A stretch of DNA of 64,000 bases from Clavulina sp. PMI_390 (GCA_015039315.1 WIDE01000038.1:9279-73278); one strand, 5' to 3'; counted from the first letter of the stretch, positions 1-11,893 are shown. Made by a program: numbers and translations. Notes: generated by a model from the sequence alone, not told the origin.

Positions 1-80
1 GAAAGGAGAGACGAAATCGAGAGAACGAGCGAGCGAGAAAGGAGAAATCAGACGGAAAACGAGAAATCAGACGGGGGTTC
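1..80. repeat. Purine-rich imperfect repeat
   Basis: The window opens with about 80 bases that are almost all A and G, in imperfect short repeats; the motif GAGAAATCAGACG occurs twice (near 42 and 61). No coding potential or known element is recognised. Confidence 0.5.
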
Positions 81-312
81 AACTGGTAATGACTGTTCGA
101 TTGCTGTCCGTAGTGCTAAGTATCTACTTTATATACTGGGGTGAGGCGGCGGAAAAATAGAGCCCTAAGGACGTTGGAAGCATACAGCCTTCGTGAGAGG
201 GCTCTATTGATCGTTCGGCCGAATGGGAACGGCGCGTTCGTTCGTATGAAGAGAAATAAAGAATTCTAGCTACTGAATGGGCTGCCTCGACGAGGGCCTT
301 GCATAGTTCTAA

Positions 313-711
313 CCCCATTCCTTACAACTTTCTATCAAGAAGTTGGACCTTTGCTGCTCATTCTCTTCACCCCCTGAATTCAACGACTGGATCCCAAGTT
401 TCCTCCTCGCGCAAGTCACTGAGCTTTCCGTGTTCGATTTCGGATCGGAAATTATACCGCTCTTGAAACGGATGGCATTGGAAGTACCAACAGAGCAACT
501 TTTCTCCGGTGTCCGCCTGTTGAAGTTGGACGTCTCTGCTTCCTTTTTTCAGTCGAACTTCGGTCCAGAATTGGTATCGGTCATAGGGAAACTACTACAG
601 ACTCGGCAAATGCTGAAGTTGAGCATCAGCGAAGGGATTTTGCCTCCTGAGGCGGACGCGCAGATTCCGGCACATGTTCTTCCTCGCATCCACCGTATTC
701 CAAGCAGTTAG
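313..711 (+). pseudogene. Relic 3' end of an F-box/LRR-like protein
   Basis: The open frame runs from a stop at 310 to a TAG at 709-711 and has no convincing start codon. The translated part has amphipathic leucine-rich spacing (for example IKKLDLC, then VRLLKLDV about 55 residues on, then MLKLSIS), like the C-terminal region of the F-box proteins elsewhere in this window. No upstream exon with an F-box can be seen between 1 and 300; the first 80 bases are purine-rich repeats of GAGA and AGAAATCAGACG. It could be a true last exon cut off by the window edge or a decayed copy. The family assignment is an inference from composition only. Confidence 0.35.
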
Positions 712-1111
712 GGAGGAACGAGAGCAGCACTGAGGTGGAAGGCTCGATAGCTAATCATAATCGGATAAAAGCATCTGAGATAACTACTAGTTTTAGCAGA
801 CCACCCTTGCGCGCAAATAATCACCTAGTCCAACTTACTTTTCGATCCTGACAGAAATCACCATCCATTGTATCATTTGGCGAAAATTCATGTAATCAAT
901 TTCATTCACTTGCCATATAGAACTTTCTCTCGTTGATCCTCGGTGAGATTCAGCTTCTTCGGCAGAGAGGCGAGGTGTGTGTTGATCACGTGATTGGATT
1001 TGACTCAGCCGCATCCGCATAAACTCTGACAAACAAGCAGCCTCTCTCTACTTCTCCTCCACCTCGGGGCCTCGCAACTTTGAATCTTCGTCTTCGACAT
1101 TTCTGCACAAC

Positions 1112-2395
1112 ATGCCGCGTGCTGAGGCAGGAACCCCGTGAGTCCACCTTTACCGAGGATCGCCTCATTGACTGACTCCCCCGCATAACAGAAAGCAAAT
1201 CGCTAACGCGATGAAGTCCAAGGGCCTTCAGCGCCTTCGCTGGTACTGTCAAGTCTGCGAGAAACAGTGCCGTGATGATAACGGCTTCAAGTGCCATCTT
1301 GCCACCGAGTCCCACCTGCGCCAGATGCTCGTAGTTGGGGAGAGCGCAGGGAAGCATATCTCCGACTTCAGCGGGCAATTCCAGGCAGAGTTCGTTAGCC
1401 TGCTATCCAGAAGGTATGTCAAATTTGCTTTTTACGCCATCCTCGTGTTTGCTTTTGATATCATATTCAATCTTTGGACCCTTTTCTTCTATGAACTAAT
1501 CTAATCTATCATGCTGATTCGCCCGCCACCTCCTTCCCTTTATGTATCTCTCAGGTATACCACTAATCGAGTGAAGGCCAACAATGTCTACCAGGAGTAT
1601 ATCCAGGACAAGCACCACCTCCATATGAACGCTACACGCTGGGTGTCTCTATCCGAGTTCATCAAGCACCTTGGACGGACTGGTGTCTGTCGAGTGGACG
1701 AGACAGAGAAAGGGTGGTTCATTCAGTGGATCGATAGCTCGCCCAAGGCCCTGGCTAAAGCAGAGGCAAATCAAAAGAAGGAACGCTCCGTAATGAGCGA
1801 CGAGGCACGGGAGCGCATGCTTATCCAAGAACAGATTGAGCGCGCGCGAGCGGCAAAAGGTGAAGATGCTGCCGGTGAGGATGCCGGTGATTACAGTGGC
1901 GAGGAAGCGAAGGAGCCCCAGGGCCTTCAACGAGAAGAGGGCTCCGCGCCATTCAAGCTGTCCTTTGGGAAGAAACCTGCCTCACCACCCGCTGCCTCGT
2001 CCGAGCTCTCGCCTCCCACGAATGAGGATGGCTCTGCTCCCACCACTCCCCTAATCACATCTTCCTCATCCACATCGTCGCCATCACTATCGCTCTCCCT
2101 TTCATCATCGTCCGGTGCCGCTCCCTCCACATCTACTTCAGGGATGAAGGTCAACCCACTTAAGATGGCTGCTCTCTCCAAATCGAACCCGCTCAAGGCG
2201 AACCCACTCAAAGCTAATCCTCTCAAGGCCACTTCCTCGTCATCCCGAGCCTCCTCGACTGCTGCGTCATCTTCTCCAGCTCCTTCCTCAGCATCTACTC
2301 TGGGAGACAAGCGCCAGCGAGAAGAGATGCCTGCTGCGCAGAGACTGATGTTGGAGGAGCAAGAGCGAAAGCGGCGTCGAGTCGGGACGATGTGA
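1112..2395 (+). CDS. KIN17: KIN17 family DNA/RNA-binding zinc-finger protein
   Basis: Three exons (1112-1137, 1192-1413, 1555-2395) give 362 residues. The N-terminal third is unmistakable KIN17: the SKGLQRLRWYCQVC segment (residues 18-31) opens a CxxC...HxxxxxH zinc finger, followed by the winged-helix-like domain with HMNATRWVSLSEF and the VDETEKGWFIQWID motif. KIN17 proteins act in the nucleus in pre-mRNA processing, replication and DNA-damage response. The rest is low-complexity: an acidic stretch, Ser/Pro-rich blocks, and a four-fold NPLK repeat near residues 214-235. It ends in a basic ERKRRRVG tail, a possible nuclear signal. The C-terminal SH3-like/KOW tandem of animal KIN17 is absent, as is usual in short fungal forms. 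Both introns are GT-AG and splice in phase. Confidence 0.93.
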
Positions 2396-3078
2396 TGTTC
2401 CCTCGTCGCTCCCATGCATTATGTTATGATTTTCGTTTCTGATTCTCATCTTTGTGTGTACCTGTACTGAAATAATCCAACCGTTCCCACATCGGCCCGC
2501 TCGCTAGATGCTACTTTGAGATCCTCATTGTGATCGTCTTGAACGTCGTGAATTCTTGGGGAATCAGCTAGCGCCCTGATCTCCCGCACTTCCCAGCTCT
2601 CGATATGAACTTATTGGATATTGTGATCGATCTTGGACTTCCCATCGGTGGCTTTGATCACGCTCCAACACTAATGGACACTCGACGGGGGAGCGAATGC
2701 TGCGGCCTTGCATTGTCACATCATGTTCTGGCGTGAGTACCGCGCCGGCTGTTCACGTTGATAGTGGTAAAGCCCTCTCTGGCCTGGCCTCCCTTTCAAT
2801 TGTTCTGTGGTTCATATACATATGAGGAGAACACGTTCTACCTGTCGGGGCCATGTTTCTCGTAGTTACACGATCCCACTCCCTCTGGGGCATCACAGAC
2901 TGTACAAAACAGGGGAGCATCCGTGTCATCAGTCCTTGGAGCTGTAACCCGTGTCATTGCTACGTACGCTGAAGGAGTGAGCTTGGCACGTTATATAGGG
3001 ATGAGGTTCGTTTCTTACTCGGCCTCTATCACCCTCTCCCCCAAGCCCATCATATCCACTTCTGAACTAGCCCCTGTA
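2396..3078. other. Intergenic region with TATA-like element
   Basis: No gene is seen. A TATATAGG element at 2992-2999 lies 87 bases before the ATG of the thioredoxin-like gene and may be its promoter. The long open frame from 2923 is probably 5' leader rather than coding, because family similarity begins at 3079. Confidence 0.5.
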
Positions 3079-3659
3079 ATGACTGTCACTGCAATCGGCA
3101 GCTACGAGCAGTATCTTGAAATCGTGCATGATTTCTTCCTCGGAATATGTTGTGGTCTCGTCACTGTACGTCGAGACCTTGACCCAACGCTCGGCACAGA
3201 CCAATTCTGGTCAGGTCAACATCATTGAATTTTGGTCGTCGTCTTCCCAAGCTTCTAAAAGGATAGCCGCTCCCTTTGAGAAGTTTGCCCAAGCGGAGGC
3301 TTGACGAGGCTGGGGGTTCTATGAACTAGACTTGGGCCAACACAAGGTAATGCACCTACATATTCACTTCCGCTGAACGTGATCGTAATATAGCACTGAC
3401 CTGATACTGCTAGCTATCTCTTTTGTTTAAGGATATTGCTGCAAATATCAATTTGGGCAATGAACCGGCTTTCGCTGCCTATCAGAATGGCCAGAGAGTC
3501 GTTCTTGCGAACAACTCGGAAGATGAGTTACTCCGTATGTTCATGGATGTAGCGGGAGTGAGTTCAAAATTCTTTCCTTCATCTAACTGTGGCGATTCTC
3601 ATACCCGTCGATTTCAGCCAAAGCCTACACTTCCCCATCTCAAGGTGTCAAAAGCTTGA
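3079..3659 (+). pseudogene. Thioredoxin-like gene, redox-dead and stop-interrupted
   Basis: Exons 3079-3123, 3200-3346, 3432-3557 and 3618-3659 rebuild a thioredoxin fold. They give a SYEQYLEI start, TNSGQVNIIEFW (strand and helix before the active site), APFEKFAQAEA, FYELDLGQHK, then EPAFAAYQNGQRV ending in a short helix. Two things are odd. The active site that should read WCGPC reads WSSSSQAS, so both redox cysteines are serine. An in-frame TGA at 3302-3304 interrupts exon 2 between AQAEA and the FYEL strand, and no GT-AG pair can remove it. The first intron has a weak GTGCAT donor. It is either a pseudogene or a sequence error at the TGA; the cysteine loss is independent of that. The thioredoxin assignment rests on fold-wide motif order. 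Confidence 0.7.
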
Positions 3660-3976
3660 ACTTTGCTCCGAAGGCCTCTACTGTGCATAAACCATCAAGA
3701 AACTTTTGTACGTGCCTATAACATGATATATAGTCTACCAACTTCGATGTGCGATGGCAGAAATGCGAACGACAAGTATCAAACCAGACAGATCTGATTT
3801 CGCCATTCTTCAGACACTGCAGTTCATGAGTCAATTGTCTGCATCATTCCTGGAATCGGAGTTGACCTCTATTGCATATCAAATCTCGTAACTAAGACTA
3901 GTTTGGCTAATCGCGACAATCGAGTGGTAGAGGAATGAACGAGTATGGACGTTGCACGTGTGCATAATAGGTTCAA
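3660..3976. other. Convergent intergenic region
   Basis: About 320 bases lie between the 3' ends of the thioredoxin-like relic and the transporter gene. No coding signal or repeat is seen. Confidence 0.5.
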
Positions 3977-6433
3977 TTATGACTGTCCTTGCATCAAGTA
4001 AAGTGCGATCATGACGTAAAGTAGGGTGAGCGGTGGGGTAAAAACGCAGTAGCTCCAGAAAATCGTCCGACTTAGCAATCGCTCAAAGGCATCGCCACAA
4101 GCGGCTTGAGTTATCTGGGGAAGGTTATATAGTAAGACCACAGCATAGAACTCCCTCTAGTGATTGAGATAAGATGATCACTCACTTGAGCGAGGGTCAA
4201 AGCGGGCGGCGCTGATATAAGAAGAATCATCGAGCAGATAAATATGGGGCTAGTAACAGTCATGGACGTCAGAGCTCACATATCAGTCTCGTCAGCGGAA
4301 GCATGGATAGAGACAATTCGACTTACTCATCAAATGCAGGGTCAACTCTCAAATTTGTCAACACGGGGAGAAAGGGTACTATAATCATGGGCGTGATGAT
4401 CATTCTTGATACGACTGCGACGAAAATAGTAACGGTCTCTCCTTTGAGAGAATCGATTGTGAGCACATCGGCATTGCGACTAGGGGCGCGTGCCATGGCA
4501 TTTTGTTGCGAAGCGTGCACCTCCTGTTGCTCTATTTGTTGCGAAGATTGGAAAGTCGGTACTGGCTGCGGGTCATAAGGAGAGGATCCCCCAAAGAGTA
4601 ACGGCTGCCGTTCACCAGAAGGAATGGCAGAGAAATGAGGCACAAGCAGGGAGGGAGAGCCTTTTGGGTGCCGTTGTGCTTCGAGGTCAGGGCCTTTGAA
4701 TTCCAATTGTTCCGTACTAGGCGAAGGGGTGATATCGGAAGGACTTGGCTGCATGGGGCCCGTAAGGTTAGATCCAAACTGTGGTTGTGATGTCTCAACA
4801 ACCAGGTGTTCTCTGTGAAAATATGCGCCAAGCACGACGAGAGTGATGGGAATCGAGCAGTTCCCTGCGCTGATGAGGAATCCTTTAACGGGCTGAACAT
4901 CCTCAGAGAGGAAATTTTGCAGCGGTGGCGTGAGCACTACGAAGATACTCGCAAATGCTGCATACATTGGCATCGTCATGAACTGGGTGAATCCTCGCCA
5001 AAACGCTATAAGTTGTGTCGAGAGATCATCGAGACCCATACTCGTCTGCGGAGGCGCACCATGGTTTAAAGTCACGATCGATTCTGGACGCGAGGGAGAG
5101 AGGGTCCCTGACAAACGGTGGGGAGGTGTGGTGGAATCACTAGATAGGTGAGTAGAAACTACACCCGGTGATGGCATGGGGCTCCATGGTGGAGAACTTG
5201 ATAGGGGAGAACATAACGTGCTACTCGAACCGAGCGCCGATGGAGCATTATAGGACTGTGCCTTGGAGGTAGGAGGTAGGAAACGGTCGCTTGTTGAGCC
5301 ATATTGAGTGTGAGTATGATTTCTGGTGAAAAGAGTGGACGTGTCGATATAAGAGGAAACTATAGGGTCTGTCAAGAAAATCGTGTAATGATTCGGGAAT
5401 TTGTGGAAAGAGATATGGATCAGCATATAGACCGAGAGACGAAAAACGGTATGACGCACTGTTTTTGTAGTTCACGTCAATGGTTGGCTCGTCCTCATCC
5501 GCCTGCTGTAATAGCCGCACGCCATAAGACCATCGTAGCTTGGTGGTTTAATGTATCAGAATCATGAGCATACAATTAGCCCATAGAGAAATCAAACCTA
5601 CCACCATGCCGAGAGTAGAGTATACAACCAGGTAACCGAGTGCTCGAGCAATCATGGTATCAGTATCATCGCTATTCTTCCACTTCAGCTGAGGAACCGT
5701 AACTACCAGACTCTGCCTAAGAATTCAAGGGGAGCGATGATCGCCGTCAGCCATTTTGACATCAAAACAACACAGAAAGAAGGATGGGTGAAAGAGCGGT
5801 CGTTTAACTTGGATACTATGGCCAAGCGCTCCCCATGATATTTCGAATAGAAAATAACTCACATCAAGGCGATTGGAAGACTGTTTGAGTTGTTGAACAT
5901 TGATGCAGCCATGGCAAAACTTCGCTGGCTCCGATGGAGCCGAAGCAGTTTGCCAAGCCAGTACGCAACAAAGCCTGACACGGCGGTGACGACGGCAAAT
6001 GATACAGGAATAACCCATAGCTCTCTTATTTTATCAGGTGAGAGCGAAAAGGCGACCTTTGAGAACAGAAGACTAGGCGTGAACAGAGAAACGTTGACGT
6101 GATTAAGTTGTTTCTGAGTTTTCTTGTCAAGAATCCCCTGGCGCGCAAGGAACCTAGAAGATGGAATATTACAGACAAGGGCATTTGAGCAGAGCCAAAG
6201 GATTCCCATATTTGGGATGGTCAAATTCCCCAATACAGCTCATCAAGAGAAGGTTCGGAATTACTCACCAGCCAGCAAGGCACATTATAAAAACTTCTAG
6301 AATAGCCTACGAAGCTAAATTTCAATATTCAATCAAGGAGCGGAGTGGTACGTTACTAATGAATACAAGCCCTCACCTCTAACACTGTTTGGAGGAGTGG
6401 CCCGAAGGCATTGTCGTGAAGAGTCGTCGTCAT
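3977..6433 (-). CDS. PIN/auxin-efflux-carrier-like membrane transporter
   Basis: Eight exons (6433-6377, 6306-6269, 6153-5863, 5716-5602, 5538-5460, 5368-4327, 4249-4186, 4114-3977) give 607 residues of the membrane transport protein family (auxin efflux carrier, Pfam PF03547). The N-terminal bundle includes AILEVFIMCLAGW and NVSLFTPSLLFSKVAF. A long polar cytoplasmic loop of roughly 100 residues follows (Ser/Pro/Thr-rich, about residues 200-300), then the C-terminal bundle with SAPPALTLAQITQAA and FWSYCVFTPPLTLLYV. Fungal members sit in the ER or plasma membrane and export small organic acids or indoles; the substrate here is unknown. A second hydrophilic insert lies inside the C-terminal half (HREHLVVE to the PQ-rich EVHASQQN segment). 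It is co-oriented with the monooxygenase upstream. Splice phases close throughout. Confidence 0.9.
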
Positions 6434-7500
6434 AGGGTCGTACGGAGATCGAAGGGTTTAGTGAGACACTCCTGTTTATATCAGATGCGAGCAGTGTATA
6501 TCCTGACGACGGCACCTCACGGATCACCGCTCGCTCCACCAAAGGCTTGGAAATGCGCTGACTTCGAGCCGCCCTTGGCAAGGAAGCGCAGCGTCGACCC
6601 TTGGCGTCACTTCCAAAAGTTCATAATTGCTCGCCGCATATGCCATTCGACCCAGCGCGAACGATCTAGGCTCCACCCAGCTCGTCGCGCAAATTGACGA
6701 TTCATTTGCCAAGAGCCAAGCAGAAGGATCAAGGTTTTCGAGGTTGGATCAAGACTAGAGTGGAAAGAAGATCCGCAGCGGCTGGCGCCCGCAGCTTCGA
6801 AGGATTTTTTGTTTATATAGTCGTTGTTCAATGTGAGTTGCGAGTATGCGCATGATGACGAGTACGAGACAGGTTCTCGAACACAGCATGACACACATCA
6901 ACAGAAATCCTCCATAACATAATTTGTCAAAAAGGCATGCATTATCAATGTGAATTTGTTTAATCCTTTTAATCACAGCGGGCAGTGTAGAGTAAATCAC
7001 CGCCACGATGGGTTCAAAATTTGCCAAGAAATCTCGCTCCAACTTACAAGGGCACTTACGGCGGGCATGGGACTCCGATAGCTGCGGAAGCTTCGCACGT
7101 GAGAAAGCAATATCGTTAGATCAGTTTTTCGCTATTGCCGTCATAAGAGCAGATTCCGTTCAGTCCTGCTGTGGAGAAGCTGCTGACAGGCCTCACCGAA
7201 TCTTGTCTCATCCTGAAAATTCCTTGTATCAGCTGGGCTCAACGAAGATTAGGGGATCAGTGATGTTTTCACCTGCAATAGGTTGTCAGATAGCCCCCTT
7301 GAAAATGGAAGGATAGTCTGCTACTCCACCAGGGACTAGTCGGGTTCAGCGACGAGCCAGCCTTCACTAATCTGTATATAATGAGCAGTCGCTAACAATA
7401 CTATTCAATAATGTCAAGGGATTTGTGCGTGTTATTGATATTAGTTATGGAGATGTTCGAATTAGCAGCACTCTAAGAATCAGCCTCTGATGCATCCTCT
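6434..7500. other. Intergenic region, promoter of transporter
   Basis: About 1.07 kb lie between the transporter start and the monooxygenase stop. Short open frames exist on both strands but none shows family motifs or splice continuity. It must hold the transporter promoter; no clear TATA element could be assigned. Confidence 0.45.
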
Positions 7501-10204
7501 TTACCAGTCAATGACCCAATGAATCTCTCGCTCTCCATTTGCAACAGCCTTTTGGAAGGCCTCCCATTCTTGCACATTTCTCCCATTTACTGGAAGGTTT
7601 GCTGACCTCCCCTCGTCAGAGACTTCCCGACGGGAGCGAAGTGAATTCGAATTGAGGAAATTGCTGCGATACTCTTCTTCCACTACTCCTCCATAAGCAG
7701 GCGAGTCTTCCGGTCCAGAGCGGGCATCCCACTTGGAGCGGGGGATTTGCTCCAGTTGGCTGACGTTCCAAGTTGGATGCCCAGGGGCTAGCCCTCGCGC
7801 TTGCCAGTCACGCTCTTCAAAGTATCTGGACGGGATTCAGGGAGACAGAAAATTAAATCATCGTTTCAATCATATATGGCGAGAAGAAAACGTACTGAGG
7901 ATAGTGCTCAACGAATGCCCCTCCGAATTCCAGTGCTTCATTGTTAAGCCAAGTGATGAAATAGCGGGCGGCATCTGGAACAGGTTGCGAGAAGAAAGCC
8001 AAAAGGATTAGCATTCAAACTGAACCATGAGAACGGGTTGGCTTACGTTCTTCAGACCCATGCAGGGCCTTCAGCTCTTTCCCAGCACCCGGGTAAGTTG
8101 CCCACATGCGCTCCTGGCTAGGAAGCCTCGCCTTTCCAGCCCATACACGGGCGAATCCGAGAGCTTGGTAGCGCGCAATTGTCCAGGGGAGGGCTACAAA
8201 TAGAGTCAATGGTATGTTAGTGCATAATTCGACGCACAAAATTGACGATGACAAAAATCCGGCCCACCTTTCATTATGCCAAGTGTTGGATCGTCGATGT
8301 AGTGTCCCGTCCAATGTAATGAACGAACATGAGTGCCATCGGTGATGATGGGGGCGATGCGCGTCTCGGGTTCGGCAAGTCCTTGGATAGTACTGAGTAT
8401 GGCGCATGGTATGAGTTTTTACGAACGGTGGCAGCCGGATCCGATCTACATACCTGTTGTGTAAGTCAAGAAGGAAGGGGTTGGAGCGGCGGTAGCCAGT
8501 GGCAAAGATAATCTAGTGTAGCAAAAGCACAGGCATGGGTTAGAATAGACTCCGTAAACTCGTGAACGTCGCAGTGAAGACGTAAGGCTAGGTTGAAAAA
8601 TGCATACATAATCATAACCAGAAACGCTCGTACCGTTCACCAGCTTCAGCTCAACGCGTGAGAGATGGTGTTTCTCTGGGGATATGTTGCCATTAAGAGT
8701 AGGCAGGACATCAAACGCGACGATTTCGGGCACAAGAGAGACATTTGTCGAGAGCATGGAGCGTATAAAGCGGGCCTTAGAATTGTCGAGGTCTGGGTAC
8801 TGAAGGAAGCAGATAGATAAACCGGGGCCAGTGGTGGTTATACGTGGTTTCGTTGGGCGAGGAGCCGCAATCACCAGAGCAATTCAAGCGTCAATGGATA
8901 ATGGTAACAGGAGTGTTGAGACAATCAACTTACATGAAGTGAGATCGTTACAGATTTGGCAAATGGCACAAGGTCTGAGGCTATTCCAATGCCCGATGCG
9001 TAAGCTCCGATAAGCAAAACGTTCTGAGGGAGAATTGAAGACAATTTGAGCATCAGGCACTAGGATAGATCCACTAGGGAGATATCAACGTCAGTGCACA
9101 GACCTTTCCAATGAACGTGGTGGGTCTCCTGTACTCTCGGGCGTGTAGGACGCTGTTTGGAAAGGCGTCATAAAGCTCCTTCACCCCACGAATGAATGGG
9201 ATCCATGGTGCGTCCCAGTCCCCGGTTGCTACCACCACTGCATCAAATTCTTCGCTCCACCAGTTCGCTCGCACTTGGTCCTCATACGGCGCACCAAGAC
9301 GTTTCATCTTGCGAAGGGTTAGCGTCCATCGGTGATGGTCTCCAGAGGCTGGAGATCGCTCCAGGCGCTCCACTCGCGTCGAGTAGGACAAAACGTGCGA
9401 GAGCTCGGCATCGTTCGCGTTGAGGGCATGAGCAGAGGCGTATTGTCGTATGAGACGCTGAATCACACGGTTGTTCGGGTTCCAGTGCTGCGTGGAGGGA
9501 AAACTTTATCACCAATGTGCCAAGGAGTTGGGGTCAACGGAAGTACTCACATGCCCTGCAGGAAAGCTAACATCCGGAAGCGTCATGATAAGCTGAATGA
9601 TCCAAGCAGGTGGTGAGCATGGGTTGCGTTAATTGCTGCAATATGACTGCTATTTCCGATAACAGACCGTTGGGGAATTAGTCGTCATATTGCTCCACGC
9701 AGCGCTGGGACTGTGTTGCTCTCTTAGACGAAATGAGGTGGTAAGCCCATCATCACCGTCCCGATAGAGACGAGAATAGGGCACATGGGGAGGGATATCA
9801 GGATGGTATGAGCTATTCACCAACTTGGAACCGTCGCTCCTAGTGTATGATAATGGAGGTTACTGGACGAAAAAAACTTTCCCAAATAGGTCTATGAGTG
9901 GCACAACTCACGGGTATGACGCTGGAATGGGGACTTCATTGTCACTATACTGCCAATTCCCACCCGAGCCTGGCGTGCGCTCGAACAACCTGACCTCGAA
10001 TCCCTGATCGATGAGAGCGGCGGCGGCTTGAAGCCCACTAGCACCAGCACCGATCACTGCTACGCGCCGAATGTCTTCAGAAAAATGGTGGAATGGAGAC
10101 GCGTGGTGAGTTTTTGCGAGAGGTACTTGAGATCCAGCGACGAAAGGAATCGTCAGTAGGCTGAGCAGCGCGAGTTTCTTAATGACGGCGAGTTGTTCCG
10201 ACAT
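7501..10204 (-). CDS. Flavin-containing monooxygenase with secretion-type N-terminus
   Basis: Eleven exons (10204-9912, 9839-9668, 9592-9551, 9487-9104, 9023-8934, 8799-8608, 8512-8454, 8392-8268, 8193-8047, 7974-7896, 7825-7501) encode 635 residues. The FAD-binding GAGASG is at 52-57, and an FMO-type signature (HAREYRRPTTFIGK) precedes the NADPH-binding VLLIGAYASG near 299-308. The ATG-like FATGYRR motif follows. FMOs oxygenate nucleophilic N, S or carbonyl substrates using NADPH and O2. The start at 10204 gives a hydrophobic KLALLSLLTIPFVAG segment, which looks like a signal peptide or membrane anchor; an upstream in-frame ATG (10312) would weaken it. Splice phases close. It is transcribed with the neighbouring transporter and aldolase in the same direction, but as separate units. 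Substrate unknown. Confidence 0.9.
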
Positions 10205-10625
10205 TAGAACGATACGTGCAGTGCCAGTGCGGCGAACGGTGCTGGCCTTTGGGACAAGTATGACCATTTCGCTCAGATGGTAAGGCGTTCTGGCTGAGCC
10301 TCGCAATTTCAAAAAGAGGCTTTGACATTCCTGGGAACTTCGGACGGGCGGAGACGTTCAGCCGGATGCACTTGCTGCGTGAAGATGTCAATGCCCGTGC
10401 AGGAAATATAGCCATCAAGATCTGAGAAGCTCTGATGGCTTGCGTTCCACTTAGATCGATCTCTCCTTGCCCTATTTCCCGCTACAGTATAACACAAACG
10501 TCGATGTGCTCTCAGCTATCAAAATGTGATGAACGCTACATCAGAGCTATTATTCGTCGTTGAAAGGAGAACGAGCACAATCAACATCATTAGCATATAC
10601 CACGTTTTACCCGGATCAAGAAAGA
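10205..10625. other. Intergenic region
   Basis: About 420 bases lie between the monooxygenase start and the aldolase stop. Upstream in-frame ATG codons of the monooxygenase occur here, but no conserved residues do. Confidence 0.45.
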
Positions 10626-11893
10626 CTACTGCTTGAAATGGTGCCCAAACTCTGCCTCAATAGCCTCAAAATATGGCTATTTGCATCGGATGGAATCCCA
10701 GTATTGTAAGCTTCGTAAAGCAGGTTAGGAAAGTGGGACGAGCATACCTTTCCCTTGAAGTAGCCCGCTGCATCCAAGCCAATGCCTTGATGCGTGGATT
10801 GAGCCTCCTCATGCGAGATTTTCAGCGTTGGGGCACCACGATTTGCGGAGGCAGCGTCAGCAAGCAGCTGTACTCGGCATTCCTCCTCCAGCCTTGGTGA
10901 AGAAGGAAATTTTGTCAAAAGAGGCGAGATCATCGTAGTTGATACATCCGTCCAGAGCAATGAGCATGATGAACAGAAAACTCGTACATGATAAACCAAG
11001 CAACCGCGCTCTCAATTGAGCCCCCAACAGTGATAAGTCCGTGGTTTTGGAGAATACCGGCCTTGCAGTTCCCGAGAGCTTCAGCGATTTGCTTTCCCTC
11101 CTCCTCCTTAACGGCCATACCACCAAAGTTGTTGTACAGGGCCAGATCATTGTAGAATGCACACGAATCTTGTGTGATCATCTCCAGATTCTTCCCAAGG
11201 GCAGCGAAAGCTTTACCGTATGGAGTATGCGCGTGGCAGACTGTCGTTAAGGGATATGAACTCTTGAAGCGGAAATACGAGCAGGGGACAGCACTCACTC
11301 GCCATTGCATCCTATAGAATGCAGATTGAGCACAGTGTGGGCATTCAACAGAACAGGAAACTCACGGGACGGGACCGGTGGATTGAAGAGTGGATTACAA
11401 AGCCAGCTTTGTTAGCGATCCTCCAACCAGGCTGTCCTCCGCCAATGACATTGCCGTCTTTGTCAACCCGAACAAGATCGGAAACGGTCATCACTACCGA
11501 GTACACGGCGGTCAGCATAATGACACCACAGTTTACTTCTAATATGGCTTCACGTCACTCACGTTTGAAAGACTTGCCAAGCGGGTTGACCCAATACGTC
11601 TCCGGATCGACAGGATCTCGCACAGAGAGATGCCCAGCCTAAATCCAACCTTGGTGTCAATAAATTCACAGAAGATATCTCTCTATTCAGACCAGATGCA
11701 GGATTGAGATACTCACAACACCATGGTCGAAGTTTAACTTTCCAAAGATACGAATGCCTGCGGCGAGACGTTCCTTGATGTATGCTCGCTCCGCTTCCTT
11801 ATCCGAAAACGAGGGCGGAGCAATGTGACGCTTCACGAACTCAGCCGCCTCTGGATCTTTCTCAGAAACGATAGGCACAGGGTTCTCAGACAT
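10626..11893 (-). CDS. Class II aldolase/adducin-domain protein
   Basis: Seven exons (11893-11717, 11638-11563, 11493-11366, 11311-11299, 11240-10988, 10892-10748, 10676-10626) give 280 residues covering one class II aldolase/adducin domain. The zinc-ligand HxH lies in CHAHTPYG and the third histidine in ILQNHGLITVG, which are the metal-binding positions of this fold. The AGHLSVRDP segment corresponds to the phosphate/substrate loop. Family members cleave or epimerise phosphorylated sugars, or act as decarboxylase-like enzymes in the cytosol; the fungal clade is mostly uncharacterised. The fourth exon is only 13 nt long, yet it is required to keep frame between RSRP and CHAH. The intact metal ligands suggest an active enzyme; the substrate cannot be read from sequence. 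Confidence 0.88.
11299..11311 (-). other. 13-nt micro-exon of the aldolase gene
   Basis: This exon is bounded by a TATAG acceptor and a GTGAGT donor. It codes for DAMA plus one base, and skipping it breaks the frame just before the zinc-binding HxH. Confidence 0.65.

Noticed and set aside
2923..3078. N-terminal extension of the thioredoxin-like gene
   Set aside because: The frame is open, but nothing before 3079 resembles the family and a TATA-like element lies inside it.
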